The position numbers were made by a program, and so were the translations under genes. Of a stretch of 64,000 nt of DNA, positions 1 through 11,290 are shown one piece after another (the stretch's first letter is position 1; the number at the start of each line of letters is the position of its first letter). The stretch comes from Dryomyza anilis. Lineage: Eukaryota; Arthropoda; Insecta; Diptera; Dryomyzidae. The DNA is taken from the NCBI GenBank assembly GCA_951804985.1, contig OX638132.1, positions 92,322,696 to 92,386,695 on the forward strand. The letters are read 5' to 3'. A model generated the notes under the pieces. It saw only the letters and a program-made list of their open reading frames with translations, did no database searches and was not told the DNA's origin.

Positions 1-912
1 AAATTCGTATTTTCCCTAATATTTCGAATTTGTAGTGAAAATACGAATTTATAGTAAAAGTTCGAATTTATAGTGATTTGTAATGTAAATATGAACATCG
101 AAATTTTAGTGAAAGTTCGAATTTTTAGAGAAAATACGAATTTTTAGTGTAAATTCGGATTTTTAGAACAAATTTGAAATTGTAGTGAATATTCGAATTT
201 TTAGCGTAAATTCGAATTTTTTGTGAAAATTCGAATTTTTTGTGAAAATTTGGAATTTTTTGTGAAAATTCGAATTTTTTGTGAAAATTCGAATTTTTTG
301 TGAAAATTCGATTTTGTAGTAAAAAATCGATTTGTAGTAAAAATTCGAATTTTTACTATAAAAAATCGAATTTTCATTATAAGTTCGAATTTTCACTACA
401 AATTCGAAGTTTAACCAAAAATTCGATTATTCATTAAAAATTTGAATTTTCACTACAAATCCGAATTTTTAGTGAAAATTCGAATTTTTAAGTACAATTT
501 GAATTTTCACTAAAAGTTCGAATTCTTCCTAAAAATTCGGATTTGTAGTGAAAATTCGAATTTTTAATGAATTATCGAATTTTTAGTTAAACTTCGAATT
601 TTTAGTGAACATTCGAACTTATAATGAAAATTCGATTTTTTATAGTAAAACTTAGAAATAGTAGTGAATTAAAAGTATAGTGAAAATCAGAAATGAGAAT
701 TCGAATTTTTAGTAAATTTCGAAACGAGCATTGGAATTTTTAGTAAAATTTCGACTTTTAAAGAGATTTCAAATTTCTAGTGAGAATTCAATTTTTTTTT
801 TAGTGAGAATTGGAATACTTAGGTAACTTTTAATTTAGATTATCTTATTTAAAGTGTGAATTAAATTTTTTTGGGGGAATTCGAATTAAATAAGATTTTA
901 AATTTTTAGTGA
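1..912. repeat. Degenerate array of TTCGAATTTTTAGTGAAAA words
   Basis: Words of about 18-20 bp of the form AATTCGAATTTTTAGTGAAA recur across the segment in both orientations. The best-preserved tandem part is at about 205-310, with nearly identical units ending TTTTTTGTGAAA. No gene is seen. The open frame on the minus strand here (FTKNSNFHKKF repeats) is a by-product of the repeat. The left end is cut by the window edge. Confidence 0.8.
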
Positions 913-1033
913 GAATGGAAATTCCTGTTTTTATATTAACCAAGAGTTTTAGTTCTAGGATAATGTTTTGAAAAATGAATCAATCGCATGCTATAGTTTT
1001 TGAAACACTTTAAATATTTTATAATTTTAACAA

Positions 1034-1557
1034 TTTAACAATTAAACTGAATCCCTTTAAACTGCAAAACATGCAATTAGTACAGACCATTTCGAAACAT
1101 TTAACCAAAGACTACGGCGTCATAATGATCAAACCTCCATCAACGGACGTCATCATTAACAGCCCAGCACAGTCGTTCCAAAACAATACAATATGTTGTT
1201 CTCGAAAAATGAAGAGTGGACCATATGTTGATGCCACATCACTTTGATGCACTCTTGCAATTTTTTGTTTTTTTTTTATTTGATTCTTTGATTTTTAACA
1301 ATTAAACTGAATCCCTTTAAACTGCAAAACATGCAATTAGTACAGACCATTTCGAAACATTTAACCAAAGACTACGGCGTCATAATGATCAAACCTCCAT
1401 CAACGGACGTCATCATTAACAGCCCAGCACAGTCGTTCCAAAACAATACAATATGTTGTTCTCGAAAAATGAAGAGTGGACCATATGTTGATGCCACATC
1501 ACTTTGATGCACTCTTGCAATTTTTTGTTTTTTTTTTATTTGATTCTTTGATTTTTA
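1034..1557. repeat. Perfect 260-bp tandem duplication
   Basis: Positions 1034-1297 are repeated at 1294-1557 with period 260 and no difference that I can see by eye. The unit is GC-richer than its surroundings and contains CTACGGCGTCATAATG and CAACGGACGTCATC. No reading frame of note. It is either a very recent duplication or an assembly duplication. Confidence 0.9.
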
Positions 1558-2642
1558 TTTTTAATTTTGCGCACATTCCAAGAAGAATAAAATGAAGAAG
1601 ATGTGTAGAGAACCACCACGCGATTCTAACATTTTTATGGGTTTTGCTGCGCACGAAACATCAAAACTGAAGACAATGAAGTCGAGGATACTGCCTGCTC
1701 GGAGGAGTTTTGCAACATGGGGATATGTGAATGTATTGCGTAGAGTTCAGAGACCTCGTTGAGTTGACGCCAATCACATTTTGCAGCACGTTCAAAAAAT
1801 TTAAAACTTACTATAAGCTAAATGCCGACAATGCATCCAGCCACCGAAAGTAGATGTACTGAAACGTATACCATACAAGAATACGGCCGACCGACCGACC
1901 GACCGTCTTTCTGTCCAGACTCTGACAAGGGACAGCAACATTCAGGTGGACAAAAAGTGAATGTGAAAATATGTGCCCAAAATGCAATTTAAAACATTTT
2001 AAAATATTTGGACATTGGGCTATGTTTAAATTCTGGTTACAGTTGGAACTCAAGATATTACAAAGAATGTATTGTACCTAATTTAAAAATGATAATAATA
2101 CTGCTCAACATCCTTTCTGCGCAGCAGTCAAGCCTATTTTTATATTATATTATGTAAAATAAATCGGTTATTTCGATAATGAGGTATTCCAAAAATGTTC
2201 TTTCTATGTATGTTATATATGTTCACGAGATATCGGTCATGCTTTCCAAAATGGTATTTCATATATTTACAGAAATCTCGCATTCTGTATATATCAAATG
2301 CTATATCAATGGTAAAAAGATAATTAAAAGTCCAGCAAACATTTCTCACAATATTTTTAAATGGTTTATTAGGATATTGATAGGAGAACTTGCACATTTT
2401 TCTACAAACATTTGAATTAAGAATGTATTTACAAAATGGGGAAAAATCGAAAAAGCAGATGATAGTTTCGAATATTCCAAAATTAGTCCACACTTCTTCG
2501 GAGAAAACGACGTAAAAATTAAAGATTTTTCTCTTTCGATTCTCTATCTTTCTTTTTTTTTTTTTGTTGATCAATTGATTAATTTTTTTGTTGATCATTT
2601 TTAATACTTTTTATAAACGGAGAGAGAAACAAGAATGTACAA
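1558..2642. other. Intergenic stretch, no gene recognised
   Basis: The first half is mixed-composition, apparently single-copy sequence, including GACCGACCGACCGACCG at about 1888. The second half is AT-rich with a 152-codon minus-strand frame (2140-2598) of low complexity (IleAsnLys-rich) that resembles no family I know. I do not call it coding. Confidence 0.5.
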
Positions 2643-3760
2643 GGGCCAGTTTTTCAGTGCTAGTTGAACTTTGTTTGTGGTTTAAACTTCGTTTAAAATC
2701 AAATCAATTTTTTCAGTGAACTTCAACAGTCGTTAGTTTTAACTTAGTTAAACCGATGCTAATGGTTTAAACTTTCAAAGTTTTTGACATGAATTTTTTT
2801 TCACAACACTTTTCACTATTTTCTGTCGCTGCGCTGTTTCACAAATTGTTATCAATTTTTGTATTTTTGCACACTATGCAATAAAAACCAGTTGGGAAGG
2901 TTAGATCACTTGGGAAATTTTAAAGTAGGTGTTATTATGATAGTTAGGATTATCAAAATTATAGTCGGTCTAAGCCGACTATAAATACCCTACACATATG
3001 TGTGGTTACCATTCAAAGTGGTATATAGGTCACCAGGGTATACAAATCCTGAAAATAAGTACAAACTTTTCATCCCTGAAGAATTTTCTTTCATTTGATA
3101 CCCATATTTACAAATGGGTAGGTTACCGAATTTCGATTTTTTTTTTTTGGCAACCACAAGTCGTTTCGTGGGAAAACATTATTTTCATGTATTTGAGCAT
3201 AATGTCAATATATATTTGACCAAAAAAGTTTACCTAAGCACGTATACAGTAAAATTGATTTGTAGATGTAAATTTTATATGAGGTATTTGAACATAAGTG
3301 GTCGGTTCTCAGGTCACTATAAACCGATCATATCAATTTTCTTGTTCAGACAGCTTAGATATATAAGTAATCTAAATCTAAAGTTTCATTGCTCTAGCTT
3401 TTCAACTTTTTCTGATCAAGAATATATATACTTTTCCATACCGGAGATGCTTTTTTCAGGATGCTACAAACGGCGTACCAAACTGAATATACCCTTTCAC
3501 TCTTAGTGTAGGGTAAAAAAAGTCTCACGTGCACTTTAGTTGCTCGATCTCATGTTTAAATTTAAAAATACATTAATTTTATTTTTCTGAAACAATTTTT
3601 TTATTTATTTAATTTTGAATGACATTTATCAGAGAATTATTTGTCATTTGTGTGTTCATTTTAAAATATCACTGAAAAACTGCTAACAAAATTAAACGAC
3701 GTTTAATACAAAGAGAAGATTAATTAAACTACGTCTAAACGAGCACTGAAAAACTGCCCC
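2643..3760. mobile_element. Harbinger-like MITE K1, interrupted by a DINE-1-like element
   Basis: The ends are GGGCCAGTTTTTCAGTGCT at the left and its inverted complement, with mismatches, at the right. TAA follows the right end and CAA precedes the left end. The interior matches copy K2 (9824-10376) on both sides of a 628-bp insertion at 2888-3515. A 3-bp TAA target duplication and GGGCC termini suggest the PIF/Harbinger superfamily. No transposase is present. Confidence 0.75.
2888..3515 (-). mobile_element. DINE-1-like (Helentron-related) element A
   Basis: Read on the minus strand it starts TACCCTACACTAAGAGTGAA, runs through TATATATTCTTGATCAG, and ends with a second subterminal copy of GTGTAGGGTA followed by the hairpin ATAGTCGG/CCGACTAT. 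This order (subterminal repeats, then a 3' stem-loop) matches Drosophila DINE-1/INE-1 elements, which are non-autonomous Helentrons that insert in T-T without target duplication. Here it sits in a T-run of K1, as shown by comparison with K2. Confidence 0.8.
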
Positions 3761-4365
3761 TAAGTCATATAAATGTTTTTATGATTGTGACAATCGAGTA
3801 ATATGATTGTAGTAATAATCCCAAAGAACTCAGTAATATTCCACTTCAGAAGTCATGAATAACGTAATGTAAATTTTTGTTTGCTTGTGTCAATAAAGCA
3901 ATAATGTCGAATATTAACGCAGAGAAAAACAATTATTGTTACATCAATTAAATCTTTTATTGCTTGTGACAATCGTGTAATATGATTGAATAAATAATGT
4001 CAATGGACTCAATATCATTTCTTCATTCGAAAATCTTTCTTTGTAAATAATAAATAATGCACTTATTCGAATAGCAAAAAAAGAAAACTATTTATGTTAT
4101 GTTTTTATTTGTTTAATTAGTAATTGCTTCAAACATACTATTATTCAGTAAATCATCATTCAATTGGTTCTTTTTGAAGTATTTATGTGAAGAGGGAGGA
4201 ACATAAAAAGCCACTCATCTTTCCATTGTACGAATGACAATCATCTGGCAATTTTATTATAATTTGTTTGCTACAATCATAACATAATTATATTTTTCCA
4301 ATAATATGATTATCCAGAAATTTTGAAATTAATTTTGGTTTCAAGTTAAAATATATTAACGATAA
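3761..4365. other. AT-rich intergenic, no gene seen
   Basis: There are several loosely repeated phrases of the type TGTGACAATCGAGTAATATGATTG (at about 3786 and 3967) but no terminal repeats or open frame worth reporting. Confidence 0.5.
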
Positions 4366-4904
4366 CACTACCCAACACAATTTTTACCATGGACATACCG
4401 TACATTAATTCTATATAATTCGCTGAAGTTGATTTTGACTGCATGTCAGTTTTTTTTTTATTACGAAACGTTTTTGAGAAAATTGCAATCGTGTTTTTAA
4501 GCTGAGCTCACCCTCTAATTAGAGTAAAATATATAGTACTGTGTAAAACAAGTTTTACAAAAAAGCTTAAATGCATTTTTTCTTATAATTATCAAGACTA
4601 ATTTTGATATTCTAATGATTGCGAATATTCCCATACATATTTAAAATAATTGGATCCAAACTCGGAAATTTTTAATATTTTTAAAGAATTTTTTATATGT
4701 TTTTTTTATCATTTCAGATTTAATGGTAAACAAAAAAAAATAATTTATGGTTATCCAGAGCATATTCCAAACTAACTAACAAAATTACTAACTTTTTTCT
4801 ACTTTATTAAAATATGGCCTGTGAACATATTTTGGGTACTCATATATATAATCAATTTTCAATAAAAAAAAAGGTACTTATGTCTTGAGTATGTACATCA
4901 CATA

Positions 4905-5125
4905 CACCCAGAAAAAAATACCCTCAAATCCCATTAAAATTGGTCAATAGGACAATTATTGATTTAATAGTATACAAAAAATAAAAATGTTCATATAAAC
5001 TCAATGGCAATGCCATGGTATTTTCTAGTATTTAATGGTATTTTCCGATTAAAATAATAATTTATCCTATTGAATATTTTTAATAGTAAAAAAACTATTA
5101 TTTATATAGTATTTTTTTCTGGGTG
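4905..5125. mobile_element. TA-flanked short-TIR MITE, family M, copy 1
   Basis: The ends are CACCCAGAAAAAAATA and TATTTTTTTCTGGGTG, flanked by TA on both sides (4903-4904, 5126-5127). The interior is 221 bp with ATTAAAATTGGTCAATAGG and TAGTATTTAATGG. Close relatives are at 21534, 47617, 54461 and 49609. Confidence 0.85.
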
Positions 5126-5285
5126 TATTTAAAGTTTGCTTATTCTTTTTGCATACCCAGTTATTTCTTATTATGTCGCCTTTTTGACAAAAATTCGAGT
5201 AAACACTGCTATTTTTCATTAATTTATATGTAACCTATACTTGTGCAGAATTTGATGGGCATTTTTTTAATAGGGTATATTTTAA

Positions 5286-5826
5286 CCAGTTGGGAAGGTA
5301 AGATCACATGGGAAATTTTAAAGTAGGTGTAATTATGATAGTTAGGATTATCAAAATTATAGTCGGTCTAAGCCGACTATAAATACCCTACACATATGTG
5401 TGGTTACCACTCAAAGTGATATATAGATCACCAAGGCATACGAATCCTGAAAATAACTACAAACATTCAATCGCTGAAGAATTTCCATTCATTTGATACC
5501 CATATTTACAAATGGGTAGGTGTACCGAATTTCGATTTTTTTTTTTGTGAACCACAAGTCTTTTCGCCGGAAAACATTATTATCATGTATTTGAGCATGA
5601 TGTCAATATATATTTGACCAAAAAAGTTTACCTAAGCACGTATACATAAAAATTGATCTTTATATGTACATTTTATATGAGGTATTTGAACATAAGTGGT
5701 CGGATCATAGGTCACAATGGACCGATCTCGCCAATTTTTTCGCACATACAGCGTAGGTATATTAGTAATCTAAGTTATAAGTTTCATTTATCTAGCTCTT
5801 CAATTTTAAAAGTCTTAGGGATTTCA

Positions 5827-5864
<38 letters not shown>

Positions 5865-6041
5865 GGACAGACAGACAGACAGACGGACAGACAGACGGAC
5901 AGACGGACATCGCTAAATCGACTCAGGAGGTATGCTGATCAAGAATATATATACTTTTCCATACCGGAGATGCTTCCTTCTGGGTGTTACAAACGGCGTA
6001 CCAAACTGAATATACCCTTTCACTCTTAGTGTAGGGTATAA
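5286..6041 (-). mobile_element. DINE-1-like element B with (CAGA)n
   Basis: Same architecture as copy A: the plus strand begins CCAGTTGGGAAGGTAAGATC, has the ATAGTCGG hairpin and TACCCTACAC, then an internal (CAGA)n/(CGGACAGA)n microsatellite at about 5828-5908, and ends GTGTAGGGTATA. The tetranucleotide tract is at the position where Drosophila DINE-1 also carries a GTCT microsatellite. Confidence 0.82.
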
Positions 6042-6465
6042 AAATGAGAACCGATGAATAAAAGTTAGTTATTGTGATCATTAGTTTGTACCATGCAAAA
6101 CCATAAACGATTTTCTTATTTATCATTAGATTCAGAATACTACAAAAACATTTTAAATAAATATACCTTTTTTGAGTTTAGATTCATATATCATAAAAAC
6201 ATATCGGAATAATTGTGTTTGTTTTTTATATTGTAATTAGTTTTGACAATTGAAATAAAAACTGCGCTTGCAGATTTTTGAAAAACTAAATGGTTAAAGA
6301 TCTGTATTTTTATTATTCTAAAAAATGTCTCAAAAGGACCCAAACGTTCGATAGGAATTTTCCTAAAAACGTTACGTTATATCAAAAAATCGATTATGTA
6401 GTCAAAATCAGCAGCTGAGAATTATATAGAATAGCAAAGTTTGTTTCTCGTTTTGTTGAGTAGTG

Positions 6466-6700
6466 TAATTTATATGTAAAATTTGTATATATAAAATTTT
6501 AAAAATTAATTATTTTAGAATGTGAATTTACACTACGAATTTTAATTTTAATAACTTCAATCGATGCCGTCTAAAACCCTGGGGTAAAGCAAACTGGACC
6601 CTTTTTGTACCAAAGCGAATGTAGCATTTTGAAATGAGTTTCTATCACAACCGAATTCATCACGTTTTATCGATTTAATTAAACGAAATTTTTTTTAAAA
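6466..6700. other. AT-rich spacer, nothing recognised
   Basis: No open frame or repeat that I can support. Confidence 0.4.
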
Positions 6701-7660
6701 TTCACAGGCATATGTTGCACACTATCGATAGAAAGGAGCTGCAGGCGCACAGGAACAGCAAATAAATTTGAATAAATTTCAACAGGTACAGAATACAGAA
6801 TACGGATGCAGGCTTACAACATAACGTTTATGAAGAAAATTAAAATATAAAAACAATGCTTTGGCTGCAGCTCATTGGAAATTCAGTGAGGCGAATGATA
6901 TTACCAGAGTAACGAATCGATGATGCCCAGCACCGGCACCACATGTGTCCCTCCTCCATAGATGCATAGTACGAAAAGTAGGCACACGTGTGAAAGTCTT
7001 CCGAACAGGTTGATGATGCAGATGCTCATAGAAAAGAAAAAAGAATAAAACCAAGCGGTGGAAGAGTACCATTGGAGGTCAATACAATGCAGCCTATTAA
7101 GCATCGAAATACCACTCTTCACATGAAGGAGTTCGTCATTTCTTTTATGATTTGAGTAAATTAACAATTCTAATTAATTGCAACATTATACAAGGCATTC
7201 CTTTTGTTATTCGCCAAGTAATCGGCGGCCGCGCAAAAACTCTGCAAGATTCCGAGAAGACACAGAAGCTGTGAGTTCAATGCGCCGTGTGCCGTGCAAC
7301 GCGGGACTGAACTTGAAACACACACAGCGAGTGGCTGCGGAGATGACAGCGGCCGAGTCACATGGTCCAAAGACAACAGTAGGCTGCATTTGTGTTTGCG
7401 CAGCAGACCAGAAGCGGATCGTCTCAATGGCACACATTTAGTGCCCATAGGATAAAAAAAATCTCCCTACATTTCGCCCTGCCCGTAGTTTGCTGATTGT
7501 CGACCATAATACGAATTGCAACCAGATGTAAATTTATCCCTATAAAACAACATGCGTACTTTGCACTGACTCCGAACTGAAATAATTCCACACAACTAAC
7601 ACAAATTTTGCCAAATACCATTTCATTTTTCCTTAAAAATAGCAAAAACTATGCGCACCG
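6701..7660. other. GC-richer, repeat-poor island 1
   Basis: This stretch contrasts with the AT-rich transposon background. Several overlapping frames of 60-92 codons exist on both strands (for example minus 6901-7167 and 7170-7448), but none resembles a known protein and none has both a convincing start and splice context. It could be untranslated exon or regulatory DNA of an unseen gene. Confidence 0.35.
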
Positions 7661-8570
7661 CTATAAATAAAATTTTATTTTCATACCATAATCTCATATG
7701 TTAAATTTCAAAAACCTACTCAGAAAAAAAAGGTTATAAATTATTCGATCTATATTTTGCTCAAAGCTAAATCTAAGTTTTTGAGTTATTAACATGGAAT
7801 TTTTAAAAGTATTTTATAGTTGAGTTTTTTGTATTTTCAACAGCTACCAATACCTACAGTCAACATATTTTTGCGGTAGAACCATAATAAACATTTACTG
7901 TGGTTTTTCTCTCGCACTATATACTACATAGCTACTACAGCTTCACGGAAATGTCTTAATTGCGTAATTTACATTACTGAACTTCATAATTATTCGAATT
8001 TAGAGCATTTTGTTTATAACAAGCTATTTTTTTTTATAGCCCGACCGACTTGTACTTTATTTGAATGTTTCACATAACTTGCGAGTGAAGAGTTCAAAGA
8101 ATAAAATGTTTCTTTTTATTTTTTTTTTTTTTGAGATATACTTATATACTGCATATTGTAAATTATGCGAAATGTCGAAATGAAACGATTAACGCCGTGT
8201 ATTTTCAATTGTTTTATTTTATTTTTATTTTTTCCATAATAATAAATAACACAAAAATTACGTTTTCTGTGTTTTTCTGAAAAGCAGCTGATTGATTTGT
8301 TGAATTACATTGAAACGAATTGTTTATTAAGTGATTTTTGGCAATATTGTTGAAAAATAAAAAAAAATAGACAATTTCAATTGCCATTGATTATTATATC
8401 GTTGAACATTGTTTTATAAATACACAAATGTAGAAGATTTTTTGGCACTCATTTAAGTTCAATATACAAAAATTAAATAACTTTGATTAAGTAACTTTTA
8501 CTATACATATTATAATTTTTAGGCAGTGACGAACATAATATTAACTCTCCCAACTAAATGTATTTTTATT
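7661..8570. other. AT-rich stretch, nothing recognised
   Basis: Long A and T runs; no terminal repeats or reading frame of note. Confidence 0.4.
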
Positions 8571-8572
8571 GA

Positions 8573-8776
8573 ATGCCTATTGTTCAGTGGTTAGTGCGTT
8601 GGACTGCGAGCTGAAAGGTCCCCGGTTCAAACCCGGACTGGGGCTAACAACATCTTTTCATAGCAACATTTTCTATACCGCTCTACCTCTCGGCAGTAAA
8701 TGGCAAACCTACGAGAGTAAAACATTCCCTATGAATAGCTCTCACCCGCCGTTCGGATAAATATATATTCGGCATA
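8573..8776 (+). mobile_element. tRNA-derived SINE, copy 1 (3'-truncated)
   Basis: The head CAGTGGTTAGTGCGTTGGA and B box GGTTCAAACCC resemble a tRNA, followed by the family body with CTCTCGGCAGTAAATGGCAA and CTCACCCGCCGTTCGG. The start and the 3' end are degraded. Confidence 0.8.
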
Positions 8777-8783
8777 AATATAT

Positions 8784-8826
8784 GGTCGTTGTAGAAGCAA
8801 AACTCACCAATTACATTCCTAACGAG
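8784..8826. mobile_element. Fragment of Z-family MITE end
   Basis: GGTCGTTGTAGAAGCAAAAC followed by TCACCAATTACATT matches the terminal repeat of the elements at 23019 and 42137. Confidence 0.55.
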
Positions 8827-9510
8827 TTGGGAAAGTTAGGTCACATGGGTAAGTTCGGGCACATGGGGCGGGTTTTTATAGTCGGTCGGGCCCGACTATG
8901 GAATACCCTACACCTTTGGTGGGGATATTAATTTGGGATATTTAATTGCATACCTTAATTTTAAAGTTTTTAATTATGCTGAACCTCCCCACCCTCAGAA
9001 TATTATTCATATTTCAGAAATTTACGTCTTATATCCCCATAAATTACAAAAATTTATACAAAAGTATAAAAAACAAAAAAAAAAAATTTTAAAATATAAT
9101 TGGGCGGACCACGCCTATATTTAAAATTTTGAAAGGCTAATATTTCATAGATTTGATTTTAAGAATTTACGGAACAAATTTCCACTATGAAAATCCGGGA
9201 AATAATGAAAAAAAAAAGTGGGCGGATCACGCCCATTTTTGGACCACATATTTTTAGGTGAATTATAACAATATGTTTTAAATTTTATAACTATATCTTG
9301 AATACTTTTCGAGTTATTAGTTCCTAAAGAGTTATATAAAAGTGACTTGTATGGGAGGTGGGCGTGTCCGTTGACCGATTTGGCTCATTTTCAAACTCAG
9401 TTCCTAATTTTGGCTAAAATATATTGAGACGAAATTTCATCGCATTCTGATCAGTATTTCTCAAGTTATTCTGTATTCGGACAGCAAGACAGCAAGACGG
9501 AAAGACAGCA

Positions 9511-9558
<48 letters not shown>

Positions 9559-9695
9559 GGACATGGCTAAACGGACTCGGGTAGTGATGCTGATCAAGAA
9601 TATATATACTTTTCCATACCGGACACGCCTCCTAAGGGGCGTTACAATATATGCACAAAGTTAATATACCCTGTACCTCATAGGTGTAGGGTATA
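8823..9695 (-). mobile_element. DINE-1-like element C, longer subfamily
   Basis: It begins on the plus strand with CGAGTTGGGAAAGTTAGGTC, has a perfect palindrome ATAGTCGGTCGGGCCCGACT(AT) and then ATACCCTACACC. It ends CATAGGTGTAGGGTATAA. The interior has GTGGGCGGATCACGCCCA and GGGAGGTGGGCGTGTCCGTT, and a (CAGA)n tract at about 9515-9558. It shares this interior with copy D (51632-52628), so the window has two subfamilies. Confidence 0.82.
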
Positions 9696-9823
9696 ATGAT
9701 TTTAAGCTACATTTATAAAGATATTAATATGTTGTAATATGAGTGTTGAAAGTTAAGAAAATAGCATTACGCAGATAGAAAATACTTCAAACAAAATTAT
9801 TTTAAAACAATTGAAATCTGTAA

Positions 9824-10376
9824 GGGCCAGTTTTTCAGTGCTAGTTGAACTTTGTTTGTGGTTTAAACTTCGTTTAAAATCAAAATCGATCTTTTTTAGT
9901 GAACTTGAACCATCGTTTAAACTTAGTTTAAACGACCGATGCTGATGGTTTAAACTACGTTTAAACTTTCAAAGTTTTTGACATGAATTTTTTTCACAAC
10001 ACTTTTCATTATTTTCTGTCGCTGCGCTGTTTCACAAATTATTATTAATTTTTGTATTTTTGCACACTACGCATTGAAACAAAGTCTCACATGCACTTTA
10101 GTTGCTCGATCTCTTGTTTAAATTTAAAAATACATTAATTTTATTTTTCTGAAACAATTTTTTTATTTATTTAATTTTGAATGACATTTATCAGAAGTCA
10201 AAATCGAGAGAATTATTTGTCATTTGCCTGTGGTGCCATATGTATTGTCTTGGTCTGTATTCATTTTAAACTATCACTGAAAAACTGCTAACAAAATTAA
10301 ACGACGTTTAATTTAAAGAGAAGATTAATAAAACGGAGTTTAAACTACGTTTAAACGAGCACTGAAAAACTGGCCC
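9824..10376. mobile_element. Harbinger-like MITE K2 (uninterrupted copy)
   Basis: A 553-bp element with inverted ends GGGCCAGTTTTTCAGTGCT, flanked by TAA on both sides (9821-9823, 10377-10379). Subterminal GTTTAAAC words recur in both orientations. It serves as the empty-site reference for K1. Confidence 0.8.
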
Positions 10377-10379
10377 TAA

Positions 10380-11290
10380 GTCACATGGATGCTGAGATAA
10401 TTTCATTGCAAACATTATTTTTGGTTTGGCCAAAGTCACCTCCGGAAGTCTAAAGTCACCCCAGTTGACGGTAAATTTGTCAGACAAAATTGTTTTTTGG
10501 AAAAAAAAATGTACGAATTTTTTTTTTATTTTTTCGGAAATTTTTTTTGAATAAATGAATAAATTCATCATATAGATGATTTTTTTTTTTGTATGAATTT
10601 TTATTGAAAAAATCGTAATAAAAAAAGTACATATTTCAAGAATAGTATAAAAAAAGTAGATATTTAAAATTATTACCGAAATAAAATTTATTTTGATGAA
10701 CAATTATTAATTGGAGAAAAATCAAAACATTATGAGACATATTTCATAAAAAAAGTTCATCAATATTATGAATGTTTTCATAAATACATTATTAGTTACA
10801 GTAATAAAATCAAATATTTCATATTAAAAAATTCAACATATTAATAGCAAAATCATAACGTTAATGGTTCATATAAGAAATAAACATATTTTGAATATTA
10901 CAAATTGGTGCATTAAAATTATTAGTTCACTGATGAAAGCTGTACATCATATTGATGAAATTTTTGATTTCATTTAATGAAATAAACATGTTTTTAATAA
11001 AAACAAATTTGTGCATTAAAATGATTATTTCATTGATGAAAACTGTACATCAAAGTTGTGCATTAAAATGAGTATTTCATTGATGAAAACTGTACATCAT
11101 AGTAATGAAATTTTAGTTTACAGTTAATGAACAAATACATAATACTGAAATAGAGTACATTGTTTATAGGATTTATAGAGAACAAGCAATTTTCGACAGA
11201 AAACGTAAATTATTAAAACTATTAAACATTTCAGAATAACAATAAAACTGTAGATTTTATTATGAATGCGCTATAATAAAATTGAAACAG
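10380..11290. repeat. AT-rich segment with TTCAT/ATGAA words
   Basis: CATTGATGAAA and related words recur in both orientations, and a 47-bp unit beginning GTGCATTAAAATGA is tandemly repeated at 11011-11057 and 11058-11104, with a weaker copy near 10908. No clear ends. The minus-strand frame at 10308-10703 is low complexity and is not called. Confidence 0.5.

Larger units (their letters stand above)
4366..6465. mobile_element. Long-TIR element G1 with nested insertions
   Basis: The ends CACTACCCAACA and TGTTGAGTAGTG are inverted and extend into at least 100 bp of matching inverted sequence (for example TTCTATATAATTC and GATTTTGACT). It is flanked by TAA on both sides. The element M1 and the DINE-1-like element B lie inside it. 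Related: G2 (22808-23590) and a left-end fragment near 29248. No transposase frame was found. The superfamily is uncertain. Confidence 0.65.

Noticed and set aside
2140..2598. 152-codon minus-strand frame
   Set aside because: Low-complexity Ile/Asn/Lys/Phe composition expected of AT-rich DNA; no start context or homology by eye.
8573..8650. SINE heads considered as functional tRNA genes
   Set aside because: A and B boxes are present, but the anticodon stem mispairs and the sequence continues into the SINE body; six dispersed copies with target duplications.
5828..9560. CAGA-rich tracts considered as a CRISPR-like or satellite array
   Set aside because: They are internal microsatellites of DINE-1-like elements, with no spacers.
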